NCBI GenBank assembly: GCA_035701465.1
Contig: DASSMU010000176.1
Span: forward strand, 1 to 10,973
DNA from: VRUE01 sp035701465
GTDB taxonomy: Bacteria; Actinomycetota; Thermoleophilia; Solirubrobacterales; 70-9
Reading direction: 5' to 3'
Length of the DNA stretch: 10,973 nt
Shown here: one piece after another, positions 1-5,882 of the stretch
Layout of the letters: every line of letters begins with the position of its first letter
Numbering within the stretch: the first letter of the stretch is position 1
Notes under the pieces: generated by a model
Database searches by the model: none
The model's input: only the letters and a program-made list of their open reading frames with translations
Told to the model about the DNA's origin: nothing
Program-made: the position numbers and the translations under genes

Positions 1-919
1 CGATCACGATCCGCTTCAGGTCACGCGGGTAGGCGTCGTCGAGGGCGACCTCGGAGAGGGCTACGCCCTCCTCGCCCGGCAGCCGGTCGGCGATGGTCTC
101 GGCGACGGCGTCGGCCTGTTCGTGGATCTCCTTCAGCATGAAGGTCTCATAGCCGCCCTTCTCGGCAGCGGCCTCGTCCCAGGAGATCTCTTCGGCCTCG
201 CGCTGCACCGGGTTGCCGGCGGCGTCGGTGATGATCACACCCGAGGCGTCGATCGTGACGATCTCCTCGTTTTCGATCAGGATCGCCGTCCGGGTCTCGG
301 CCAGGAAGGCCGGGATCGCCGAGGCGAGGAAGGTCTCCCCCTCGCCGACACCGGCAACCAGCGGGCACTCCTTGCGAGCCCCGACGAGCTTGTCCGGCTC
401 GTCGGCGTGCATGGCGACGAACGCGTAGTGGCCCCTCAACTCCGCGAAGGAGGCGCGCACGGCGGCGGTCAGGTCGCCGTCGTAGTTGCGCTCGATCAGG
501 TGGGCGACGATCTCGGCATCGGTCTCCGAGCTGAAGTGGTGTCCCTCGGCGGCCAGCTCGCGGCGCATCTCGGCGTGGTTCTCGACAATCCCGTTGAGGA
601 CGATGTGGATGCGGTCCGAGCAGTCGCCGTGGGGGTGGGCGTTCTCCTCGGTGACGCGGCCGTGGGTGGCCCAGCGGGTGTGCGCAACCCCCGTCGTGGC
701 CGGGAGCGCCGCGACCGCCACGCCGCCGCCGTCCGCCCGTTGCTCGAAGGCGGCGCGCAGGTTGGCAAGGTTGCCGACGGCGCGCACGCTGTCGATCCGA
801 CCGTCCTCGATCACCGAGACGCCAGCCGAGTCATAGCCGCGGTACTCGAGCTTCTCGAGCCCGGCGACCAGGAGGTCGCGGCAGGGGCGTCCGCCCACGT
901 ATCCGACGATTCCGCACAT
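1..919 (-). CDS. glmS: Glutamine--fructose-6-phosphate aminotransferase (isomerizing), C-terminus cut by window edge
   Basis: My translation of the minus strand from the ATG at 919 gives 306 residues with no stop up to the window edge; the family is about 600 residues long. It starts MCGIVGYVGG, so Cys2 is the N-terminal nucleophile of the class II glutamine amidotransferase domain. YRGYDSAG, HTRWATHG, NGIVENHAEMR and SETDAEIVAHL follow in the usual order, and FMLKEIHEQ marks the linker to the SIS isomerase domains, which are almost wholly missing here. The enzyme makes glucosamine-6-phosphate from fructose-6-phosphate and glutamine in the cytoplasm, feeding UDP-GlcNAc and peptidoglycan. It lies 32 nt downstream of glmM on the same strand, so it is probably the last visible gene of the rplM operon. 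The bases before the ATG are pyrimidine-rich with no recognisable Shine-Dalgarno. The start is set by the obligatory Met-Cys. Confidence 0.96.
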   Translation of the reverse strand, partial: MCGIVGYVGGRPCRDLLVAGLEKLEYRGYDSAGVSVIEDGRIDSVRAVGNLANLRAAFEQRADGGGVAVAALPATTGVAHTRWATHGRVTEENAHPHGDCSDRIHIVLNGIVENHAEMRRELAAEGHHFSSETDAEIVAHLIERNYDGDLTAAVRASFAELRGHYAFVAMHADEPDKLVGARKECPLVAGVGEGETFLASAIPAFLAETRTAILIENEEIVTIDASGVIITDAAGNPVQREAEEISWDEAAAEKGGYETFMLKEIHEQADAVAETIADRLPGEEGVALSEVALDDAYPRDLKRIVI

Positions 920-951
920 AAGGGAGGCGAGTAAGGGTAGAGACCCGTGGT

Positions 952-2265
952 CTAAGCCAACTCTTGGCGCACGGTCGTGACAAGGCGCTCGCAGACGGCG
1001 TCGGCCTCCTCGGCGCTCGGCGCCTCGACCATCACACGCACCAGCGGCTCGGTCCCCGAGGGGCGCAGCAGCACGCGCCCGCGTCCCTCAAGCGCCGCGT
1101 CCTCGCGCTCGACCGCCTCCCAGACGGCTGCCGCGTCGTCCACGGCATCGCGATCGGCGACCTCGACGTTGACCAGCGTCTGCGGCAGCTTCTCCATCGG
1201 CGAGACCGCGGCCAGATCACGCCCGGCGAGCTCCCGCATCGTCATCAGGGCCGCGGCGATGCCATCCCCGGTGGCGACGAAGCGGGTGTCGATAATGTGC
1301 CCCGACTGCTCGCCGCCGACCGCCCAGCCACGCTCGCGCAGCTCGTCGAGGACGTAGCGGTCCCCGACCTTGGTCACCGCGATCTCGATCCCAGCCTCTT
1401 CCATCGCCTGGTGGAAGCCGTAGTTGCTCATCACGGTCACGGCAACACCGCCGCCGAGCTCACCGCGAGCAGTCATGCCACGGGCAGCAAGGGCGATCAA
1501 CTCGTCGCCGTCGTGAGTACGGCCGTCGCCGTCGACGGCGAGCACCCGGTCGCCGTCGCCGTCGAAGGCAAAGCCGATCGTCGCCTCGGAGGCCGCGATC
1601 GTCTCCGCCAACCGGCCGAGATGGGTCGAGCCGCAATCGTCGTTGATGTTGCGGCCGTCCGGCTCGGCGGCGATCGTCTCCACCTCGGCACCGAGGCGCT
1701 CGAAGATCGCCGGCGCCGCGCGGAATGTCGCCCCGTTCGCGCAATCGAGCATCACCTTGCGGCCGGAGAGATCGAGAGGGAAAGCGGCCTCGAGCGCACG
1801 CAGGTAGTCCTCCAGGCCACCGTTCAGCTCGCGCACGTGGCCGGGCTCGACCGGTCCATGGTCGGCTCCCACCAGCGCCTCCATCTTTGCCTCGGCGTGG
1901 TCGTCGAGCTTCGTGCCCTGCGCCGAGAAGAACTTGATCCCGTTGTCGCGGTAGGGGTTGTGGGAAGCCGAGACGACCGCGGCAAGGTCGAGTCCGAGGC
2001 GCTTGACCAGGACGGCCGCGGCCGGCGTCGGCAGCACCCCGCCGAGCAGGGCGTCGCCGCCGGCGGCCGCGATCCCCGCGGCCAGGGCGGACTCCAGCAT
2101 CGGGCCCGACTCGCGGGTGTCGCGGACGATCAGGACCTGCGGCCGCGGCGCCTCCAGCGAAGCGGTCGCGGCACGCCCCAGCGAGGTTGCCAGCTCGGCG
2201 GTGAGGAAGGTTCCAGCCTCTCCTCGGACCCCGTCGGTTCCGAAGAGCCTGCGCTCGGTCGCCAC
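952..2265 (-). CDS. glmM: Phosphoglucosamine mutase
   Basis: This 437-residue protein has the full family length and converts glucosamine-6-phosphate to glucosamine-1-phosphate, the step after GlmS. It opens with RRLFGTDGVRG. The phosphoserine loop VVSASHNPYRDNGIKFF puts the catalytic Ser at about residue 101. The metal-binding DGDGDR is at 235-240, the sugar-binding GGEQSGH at 317-323 and the phosphate-binding RPSGTEP at 401-407, so all four domains are present. The start is GTG at 2265, only 10 nt after the rpsI stop. No clear Shine-Dalgarno precedes it, so translational coupling to rpsI is likely (inference). The rplM-rpsI-glmM order is typical of Actinomycetota. In Firmicutes GlmM also binds and inhibits the c-di-AMP synthase CdaA. 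Whether that holds here is unknown, but a c-di-AMP riboswitch lies at the head of the adjacent divergent gene. Confidence 0.97.
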   Translation of the reverse strand: MATERRLFGTDGVRGEAGTFLTAELATSLGRAATASLEAPRPQVLIVRDTRESGPMLESALAAGIAAAGGDALLGGVLPTPAAAVLVKRLGLDLAAVVSASHNPYRDNGIKFFSAQGTKLDDHAEAKMEALVGADHGPVEPGHVRELNGGLEDYLRALEAAFPLDLSGRKVMLDCANGATFRAAPAIFERLGAEVETIAAEPDGRNINDDCGSTHLGRLAETIAASEATIGFAFDGDGDRVLAVDGDGRTHDGDELIALAARGMTARGELGGGVAVTVMSNYGFHQAMEEAGIEIAVTKVGDRYVLDELRERGWAVGGEQSGHIIDTRFVATGDGIAAALMTMRELAGRDLAAVSPMEKLPQTLVNVEVADRDAVDDAAAVWEAVEREDAALEGRGRVLLRPSGTEPLVRVMVEAPSAEEADAVCERLVTTVRQELA

Positions 2266-2275
2266 CCGTGGAGGC

Positions 2276-3184
2276 CTAACGCTTCGAGAACTGCGGCCGC
2301 TTGCGGGCCTTCTTCAACCCGGCCTTCTTGCGCTCCTTGGCCCGGGCATCGCGGGTGAGGAAGCCGCGGCGCTTCAGCTCGCCCCGCAGCTCGGGGTCGA
2401 CCTCGGTCAGCGCCCGGGCGATCCCGTGGCGGACGGCGCCGGCCTGACCGCTGATACCGCCGCCGTGAACGCGGACGCGGACGTCGACGCTGCTCTCGTA
2501 GCCGGTGGTCGTCAAGGGCTGGCGAACCGTGGTCTGGTGAAGCGGCCGCGGGAAGAACTCCTCGAGCGCCCGCTTGTTGACCTCGATCTTGCCGCTGCCC
2601 GGCAGAACCGTGACCCGGGCGATCGAGGTCTTGCGCTTGCCGGTGGCCAGGTAGCGCGCGTCGCCCTCGATCTTCGCCGGGGCGCGGGTAGCTGCGCTTG
2701 GCTCCTCCTCGGCATCGCCGACGAGCGCGGCCTCGCGCGCTAGCCGCTCCTCCTCTTCGGCTTCCTTGCGAGCAAGCTCCTCGGCACTGAGCGGCCGCTC
2801 CTCGGGCTCGACCGCAATCGGTTCGAGATCGGCCCCGGGAATGACGTCCTTCTTCTTCTCCTCCGCCTTGGGCGCCTCAGCCTTCTCGGCAGCTGGCTCG
2901 GCAGCCTCTTCCGCCACGGGCTCCTCAGCTTTCTCCTCCCCAGGCTCCTCGACAGCCTCAGCTGCAACCTCGGGCGCCTCGGACTCGGCCGCCTCCTCCG
3001 CATCTCCCGCGGGTGGCGTGGGGGTGGGCTCCTCGCCCGCAGCCTGCGAGGACGAGGAGTCCTCCCCCGCGACAGGACCCGCGGGCTGATCCTCCGAGGC
3101 TGCGTCGGGACCCGCGGCCGACTCCGCCGAGTCCTCGACCGGAGTCTCGTCCTGCTCTGAAGCTTTGTTCTCGTCGTCGATCAA
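2276..3184 (-). CDS. rpsI: 30S ribosomal protein S9 with a long acidic N-terminal extension
   Basis: Residues 177-302 are a complete S9 core: RYLATGKRKTSIARV, the HGGGISGQAGAVRHGIARAL segment, and the C-terminal KRPQFSKR tail that contacts P-site tRNA. Ahead of it are 176 residues rich in Glu, Ala, Pro, Ser and Asp. The first ~100 contain very few Lys, and residues 132-160 look like a charged helix. Known actinobacterial S9 proteins have shorter acidic extensions of tens of residues. The start chosen is TTG at 3184, overlapping the rplM TGA as TTGA, with GGAG eight nt upstream. The only start-like codon I find between it and the core is a GTG at 2917 (residue 90), and even that would leave an 87-residue extension. 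The same frame stays open upstream to 3691, but that stretch overlaps rplM. The core call is certain; the exact start is likely but unproven. Confidence 0.94.
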   Translation of the reverse strand: MIDDENKASEQDETPVEDSAESAAGPDAASEDQPAGPVAGEDSSSSQAAGEEPTPTPPAGDAEEAAESEAPEVAAEAVEEPGEEKAEEPVAEEAAEPAAEKAEAPKAEEKKKDVIPGADLEPIAVEPEERPLSAEELARKEAEEEERLAREAALVGDAEEEPSAATRAPAKIEGDARYLATGKRKTSIARVTVLPGSGKIEVNKRALEEFFPRPLHQTTVRQPLTTTGYESSVDVRVRVHGGGISGQAGAVRHGIARALTEVDPELRGELKRRGFLTRDARAKERKKAGLKKARKRPQFSKR

Positions 3185-3615
3185 GTCTGGATCTCCATCG
3201 GTTTCGGCTGCTGCGCAGCGTGCGGGTGCTCGGGGCCGGCGTAGACCTTCAACTTGGTCAGCTGCTGGCGGGCGAGCCGGTTGCGGGGGAGCATCCCCTT
3301 GACGGCCTTGCGGATGACCTCCTCGGGGCGCCGCTCGAGCATCTCGGCGAGCGTCCGCGACTTGATCCCACCCGGGTAGCCGCTGTGGCGCCAGTAGCGC
3401 TTCTGGTTCAGCTTGTCGCCGGTGACGCGGATCTTCTCCGCGTTGACGACGACGATGAAGTCGCCGGTGTCGATGTGGGGCGTGTACTCGGGCTTGCGCT
3501 TGCCGCGCAGGGCGTCGGCGATGCGGGTCGCCAGGCGGCCCAGGGTCTGGCCCTCGGCATCGACTACATACCAGTCGCGCTGGCGGTCGGCGGGTGTTGC
3601 GACATAGGTCTTCAT
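3181..3615 (-). CDS. rplM: 50S ribosomal protein L13
   Basis: The protein has 144 residues, normal for L13, an early-assembling protein of the large subunit. It starts MKTYVATPADRQRDWYVVDA and continues with GRLATRIADALRGK, HIDTGDFIVVVNAEKI, GYPGGIKSRT, a PEEVIRKAVKGMLP helix and LKVYAGPEHPH, the standard order. The frame is open upstream to 3714, but L13 homology begins only at the ATG at 3615. The added residues are an arginine-rich translation of the leader, so I reject that longer form. It is the first gene of the rplM-rpsI-glmM-glmS operon. Its last four bases overlap the TTG start of rpsI. No strong Shine-Dalgarno is visible before the ATG. Transcription probably starts near 3690, from the -10 box at 3697-3702 (inference), giving a leader of about 75 nt. 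Confidence 0.97.
   Translation of the reverse strand: MKTYVATPADRQRDWYVVDAEGQTLGRLATRIADALRGKRKPEYTPHIDTGDFIVVVNAEKIRVTGDKLNQKRYWRHSGYPGGIKSRTLAEMLERRPEEVIRKAVKGMLPRNRLARQQLTKLKVYAGPEHPHAAQQPKPMEIQT
3193..3196 (-). promoter_or_regulatory. Ribosome-binding site for rpsI
   Basis: GGAG lies inside the last codons of rplM, eight nt before the TTG at 3184. It is the main support for starting rpsI at that TTG, which overlaps the rplM stop. Confidence 0.6.
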
Positions 3616-3696
3616 CAGCGAAAAGCCGCGGGCGGTGCCCAGCGGCCACGGCATGATAGCCGCGATGCCGCATCGGCGTACCCGGCCGCAACGGCG

Positions 3697-3704
3697 TCTA
3701 TACT
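3697..3704. promoter_or_regulatory. Candidate shared -10 box for divergent transcription
   Basis: The eight bases TCTATACT read TATACT on the plus strand (3699-3704) and TATAGA on the minus strand (3697-3702), both close to the TATAAT consensus. The plus reading would start transcription near 3711, just before the riboswitch at 3719. The minus reading would start it near 3690, giving a 75-nt rplM leader. No convincing -35 hexamer is seen on either side. The position between divergent genes fits well, but the call is made by eye. Confidence 0.45.
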
Positions 3705-3718
3705 GCCGCGCCAACAGT

Positions 3719-3850
3719 GCCTAATCCCAGCCGCACATGTGGGTGGGAGCGGAGGAACCGAAGGATCCGTTGCAGGTTCCCGGGGCGAATCGGCCGAAAA
3801 GGTCGTAGCGCATCTCTTTCAGCGCGAGCCCGACAGCTAACTCCGTAGGC
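3719..3850 (+). promoter_or_regulatory. c-di-AMP riboswitch (ydaO/yuaA type)
   Basis: Three signature blocks of the ydaO class occur in order on the plus strand. GCGGAGGAACC is at about 3751-3761, GGGGCGAATCGG at about 3782-3793, and the highly conserved 3' block CCGACAGCTAACTCCGTAGGC ends at 3850. The closing helix is GCCTA (3719-3723) with TAGGC (3846-3850). This class binds cyclic di-AMP and usually lowers expression of cell-wall hydrolase or potassium and osmolyte transport genes. Here it sits 18 nt before the start of an M23 peptidase, which matches the known actinobacterial theme. No intrinsic terminator fits between aptamer and start codon, which suggests control of translation initiation. 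The loop at 3812-3821 contains TCTCTTTC, a perfect complement of GAAAGAGA (3855-3862) that overlaps the ribosome-binding region. Confidence 0.9.
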
Positions 3851-3859
3851 GGACGAAAG

Positions 3860-3865
3860 AGAGGG
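3860..3865 (+). promoter_or_regulatory. Ribosome-binding site for the M23 peptidase gene
   Basis: AGAGGG lies three nt before the GTG at 3869 and ten nt after the riboswitch closing helix. It supports GTG 3869 as the start; the ATG at 3867 is in another frame that hits a stop after three codons. Its 5' part lies in the segment complementary to a riboswitch loop. Confidence 0.6.
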
Positions 3866-3868
3866 CAT

Positions 3869-4810
3869 GTGGCAGTAAAGAGCGCCCGGCCTGGGTTGGC
3901 GGGAATTTGGATCGCGAGCGCAGCGGCGGCGCTGCTGCTCAGTCTCGCCGCAAACGCCGCGGCGTCGACCGGAGGCGCGCCCACCGCGGCCGGCAGTCCT
4001 CCCCCACCGGGCAGCCCGAGCGGCTCCCCCGCGAGCGGCACGGCCAGCGCCGGCGCCCTGCGGCTGATCTCGGCCGAAACCACGCCGCACAAGTCCTTCT
4101 ACTACGGCTACCGGTACCCGAGGCTCTCCTTCGCGATAGCCAGCACCCAGGCCGAAAACGACCTCCGGGTCGACGTCGTCGACGTCGCCGGGGAAAGCGT
4201 TCGCACCTTCTTCCGCAACGACGTCGCGCCCAAATCCGAAGTCCGGATCCGCTGGGACGGGACCACGAACGAAGGCCGCCCGGCAGCCAACGGCCACTAC
4301 AGCTTCCAGGTCTCCTCGCAGGCGGGGACGGCCGCGGCAAGGCCGTCCAGCGCCTCGGAAGCGATCGACCTCAGCTTCAGCTTCTTCGGCTACTCCTTCC
4401 CGGTGCTCGGCACACACGACTTTGGTGGTCCCGAGGGCCGCTTCGGCGCAGCCCGCTCCGGCCACACTCACCAGGGCCAGGACGTGATGGCCGCCTGCGG
4501 AACGCCGCTGGTCGCCGCCCGCGGCGGCACCGTCCAGTACTCCGGATACGAGGGCAACGCCGGCAACTACGTCGTGATCGACGGCAAGGGCACCGGCAAC
4601 GACTTCATGTACGCCCACCTGGCCGAACCGTCGCCGCTGCAGACGGGCGACCCGGTCCGCACCGGCCAGCCGATCGGCGTGGTGGGCGAGACCGGCGACG
4701 CGACCGCCTGCCACCTCCACTTCGAGATCTGGACCGCCCCCGGCTGGTACCAGGGAGGCAGCCCTATAGACCCGCTGCCCTACCTCGAAAAGTGGGACCG
4801 CTACAGCTGA
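3869..4810 (+). CDS. Secreted M23 family metallopeptidase with Ig-like domain
   Basis: The protein has 313 residues. Residues 1-32 form a Sec-type signal peptide (Lys/Arg region, then a long Ala/Leu core). A Pro/Ser/Gly-rich linker covers about 33-62. Residues 83-152 look like a FlgD-type Ig fold (RYPRLSFAI, VRIRWDGTTNEGRPAANGHYSF). Residues 180-290 are an M23 (lysostaphin/LytM-like) domain. Its zinc ligands are intact: HQGQD (H201, D205) and HLHFE (H284). The catalytic histidines also appear to be present (YAHL H250, HLH H282), so it should be an active endopeptidase cutting peptidoglycan cross-bridges or stem peptides outside the membrane. The start is GTG with AGAGGG upstream. The c-di-AMP riboswitch immediately upstream is the visible regulator. 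The gene converges on the membrane protein gene at 4916-5728, with a palindromic element between them. Confidence 0.93.
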   Translation: MAVKSARPGLAGIWIASAAAALLLSLAANAAASTGGAPTAAGSPPPPGSPSGSPASGTASAGALRLISAETTPHKSFYYGYRYPRLSFAIASTQAENDLRVDVVDVAGESVRTFFRNDVAPKSEVRIRWDGTTNEGRPAANGHYSFQVSSQAGTAAARPSSASEAIDLSFSFFGYSFPVLGTHDFGGPEGRFGAARSGHTHQGQDVMAACGTPLVAARGGTVQYSGYEGNAGNYVVIDGKGTGNDFMYAHLAEPSPLQTGDPVRTGQPIGVVGETGDATACHLHFEIWTAPGWYQGGSPIDPLPYLEKWDRYS

Positions 4811-4815
4811 GGGCC

Positions 4816-4931
4816 GGCTCGGACCCGGTAGGGGTTCCGCTTAACTTTTTCGGTGTGACGGGATTTGGCTTGGCGCCTCGGTGCGGTCGACGAAAAAGTA
4901 CAAGACGCTCCACCCCTACCGGGTCCGAGCC
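4816..4931 (+). repeat. Palindromic structured element, copy 1
   Basis: The ends are a perfect 20-bp inverted repeat (4816-4835 with 4912-4931). Inside, ACTTTTTCG (4844-4852) pairs with CGAAAAAGT (4891-4899), leaving a GC-rich apical loop with GGCGCC. About 102 bp (4823-4924) match copy 2 at 5764-5863 in reverse orientation, with differences mainly in the apical region and in paired stem positions. The element begins five nt after the M23 stop codon and supplies the last codons and stop of the convergent membrane protein gene. There is no U-tract after the outer stem, no ORF of its own and no clear target-site duplication. It could be a small non-autonomous mobile element or a structured 3'-end RNA. 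I do not recognise the family. Confidence 0.8.
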
Positions 4932-5728
4932 TTCGTCGAGCTTCGACAGGTCATAAGCGCCAAGGCCACTGCAACCGGCACAGTCGCCGGCAACGTGTCG
5001 ACCGCGAAGAACAGCAGGTCGAACCCGAGCGCCAACCCACCCACCAACCCGGCCCCGACCCACTGCCGATGGGCCGATTTCACGCCATATAGGCGTATCT
5101 TCGACCCGTCGGCGGAGTTTGCGAGAAGGCAGCCCACTACTGCCGCTATGAAGAGGTCGCCGAAGCCCATTTGGGCCGAGCCAAAGTGGACTGCCTGTAG
5201 GCGGGGTAGGCCAGCTCCCGGGGTGGCAGTGGTGAGGACGGCGTTGGGGCCCTGGAGCAGGTCTGCGGTGACGAACCAGGTGTCGATCGCCGCCATCGCG
5301 TAGACACCGAGGCGCAGCCAGTAGGCAGGGACGACCGAGACCAGCAGCCAGCCCAAGACGATGCAGGCGAGGCCGGAGAGCGCCAGCGCGGCGGTCTCTC
5401 CGACCAGCGAGCCCTTCGCCGCCCAGGCGAGGACGAAAAGCGGGATCGCGGCCAACGCCCAGCCCGGGCGCGCCCCGTGCACCAGCCATCCGAGTGCCGC
5501 GGCCGCCAGAGGCGGTACCGCAACAAGAGCCAGATAGGTAAGGGCCGTCGCGGAGTCCGCGTAGAAGTTGACGACCCCGATCACGACGACGATCGAGAGA
5601 GCGGGTATCAGCGCCCACCAACGACTCCCGAACCCGGCAAGCCAGCCGGGCCGGGGCCGCGCCGCAGGCAGCGCCACAAGCACTGCCTGCACTAGGCCGA
5701 GAATCGAGATTGAGAGGGCAAACGGCAT
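4916..5728 (-). CDS. Putative presenilin-like (GxGD) intramembrane aspartyl protease
   Basis: The protein has 270 residues with about nine hydrophobic segments: roughly 2-20, 36-54, 60-82, 89-104, 112-134, 138-158, 178-204, 223-242 and 245-261. Three features recall the presenilin/signal peptide peptidase fold. An Asp sits inside segment 6 (AAIDTW, D149). GFGD lies in segment 7 (188-191, D191). A proline motif LPATVP (246-251) begins segment 9, where the family has PAL. Presenilins and archaeal homologues use the two Asp residues to cut substrates within the membrane. Function here is inference: the TM6 motif lacks the usual Tyr-Asp, and LPATVP is only PAL-like. The ATG at 5728 has no clear Shine-Dalgarno. 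The last codons and the stop come from element copy 1, and element copy 2 lies 35 nt upstream of the start. An unrelated polytopic membrane protein is the alternative. Confidence 0.72.
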   Translation of the reverse strand: MPFALSISILGLVQAVLVALPAARPRPGWLAGFGSRWWALIPALSIVVVIGVVNFYADSATALTYLALVAVPPLAAAALGWLVHGARPGWALAAIPLFVLAWAAKGSLVGETAALALSGLACIVLGWLLVSVVPAYWLRLGVYAMAAIDTWFVTADLLQGPNAVLTTATPGAGLPRLQAVHFGSAQMGFGDLFIAAVVGCLLANSADGSKIRLYGVKSAHRQWVGAGLVGGLALGFDLLFFAVDTLPATVPVAVALALMTCRSSTKARTR

Positions 5729-5763
5729 TGAGTCAGCGGGACTTGTCCTTGCTCAGAGCCCCA

Positions 5764-5863
5764 TCCCGGCAGGGGTGGAGCGTCTTGTACTTTTTCGTCG
5801 GCCGCTGCGGGCGCCAGCCCAACCCCGTCACACCGAAAAAGTTAAGCGGAACCCCTGCCGGGA
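5764..5863 (-). repeat. Palindromic structured element, copy 2 (inverted relative to copy 1)
   Basis: Read on the minus strand this 100-bp element matches copy 1 through the blocks TTCCGCTTAACTTTTTCGG and CGAAAAAGTACAAGACGCTCC, with two small gaps in the apical loop. Its outer stem is 13 bp (5764-5776 with 5851-5863). Two stem positions differ from copy 1 on both sides so that pairing is kept: T-A becomes C-G (5770/5857), and the outermost A-T becomes T-A. It begins 19 nt after the guaA stop codon in guaA's orientation and lies upstream of the membrane protein start at 5728. A weak 6-bp direct repeat GCCCCA flanks it (5758-5763, 5867-5872), offset three bases on one side. Confidence 0.8.
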
Positions 5864-5882
5864 CAGGCCCCACCGCCCAGGG

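Noticed and set aside
122..934. 270-residue open frame on the plus strand
   Set aside because: Antisense to glmS; composition (Gly/Asp/Arg/Val-rich, no domain) is typical of the shadow frames in high-GC DNA.
964..2358. 464-residue open frame on the plus strand
   Set aside because: Antisense to glmM and the end of rpsI, both of which have complete family motifs.
2700..3180. Tandem DNA repeat in the acidic rpsI extension
   Set aside because: The protein is low-complexity (Ala/Glu/Pro), but the DNA shows no regular repeat unit.
3185..3691. Upstream extension of the rpsI frame to 3691
   Set aside because: It would overlap nearly all of rplM in another frame; its Arg/Pro-rich content differs sharply from the acidic extension after the TTG at 3184.
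3616..3714. Longer N-terminus for L13
   Set aside because: L13 homology starts at the ATG at 3615; the extra residues translate leader and promoter sequence.
4816..4931. Element copy 1 as a standard bidirectional intrinsic terminator between convergent genes
   Set aside because: No T-tract follows the outer stem on either strand, and the internal T-runs lie within the paired arms. A termination role is still possible but not of the classical kind.
4764..5621. 285-residue minus-strand frame overlapping the membrane protein
   Set aside because: Arg/Gly-rich with no membrane pattern; the neighbouring frame encodes nine clean hydrophobic helices with ordered motifs.
4811..5882. Insertion sequence or composite transposon
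   Set aside because: No transposase is encoded and there is no convincing target-site duplication; only a weak offset 6-bp direct repeat around copy 2.
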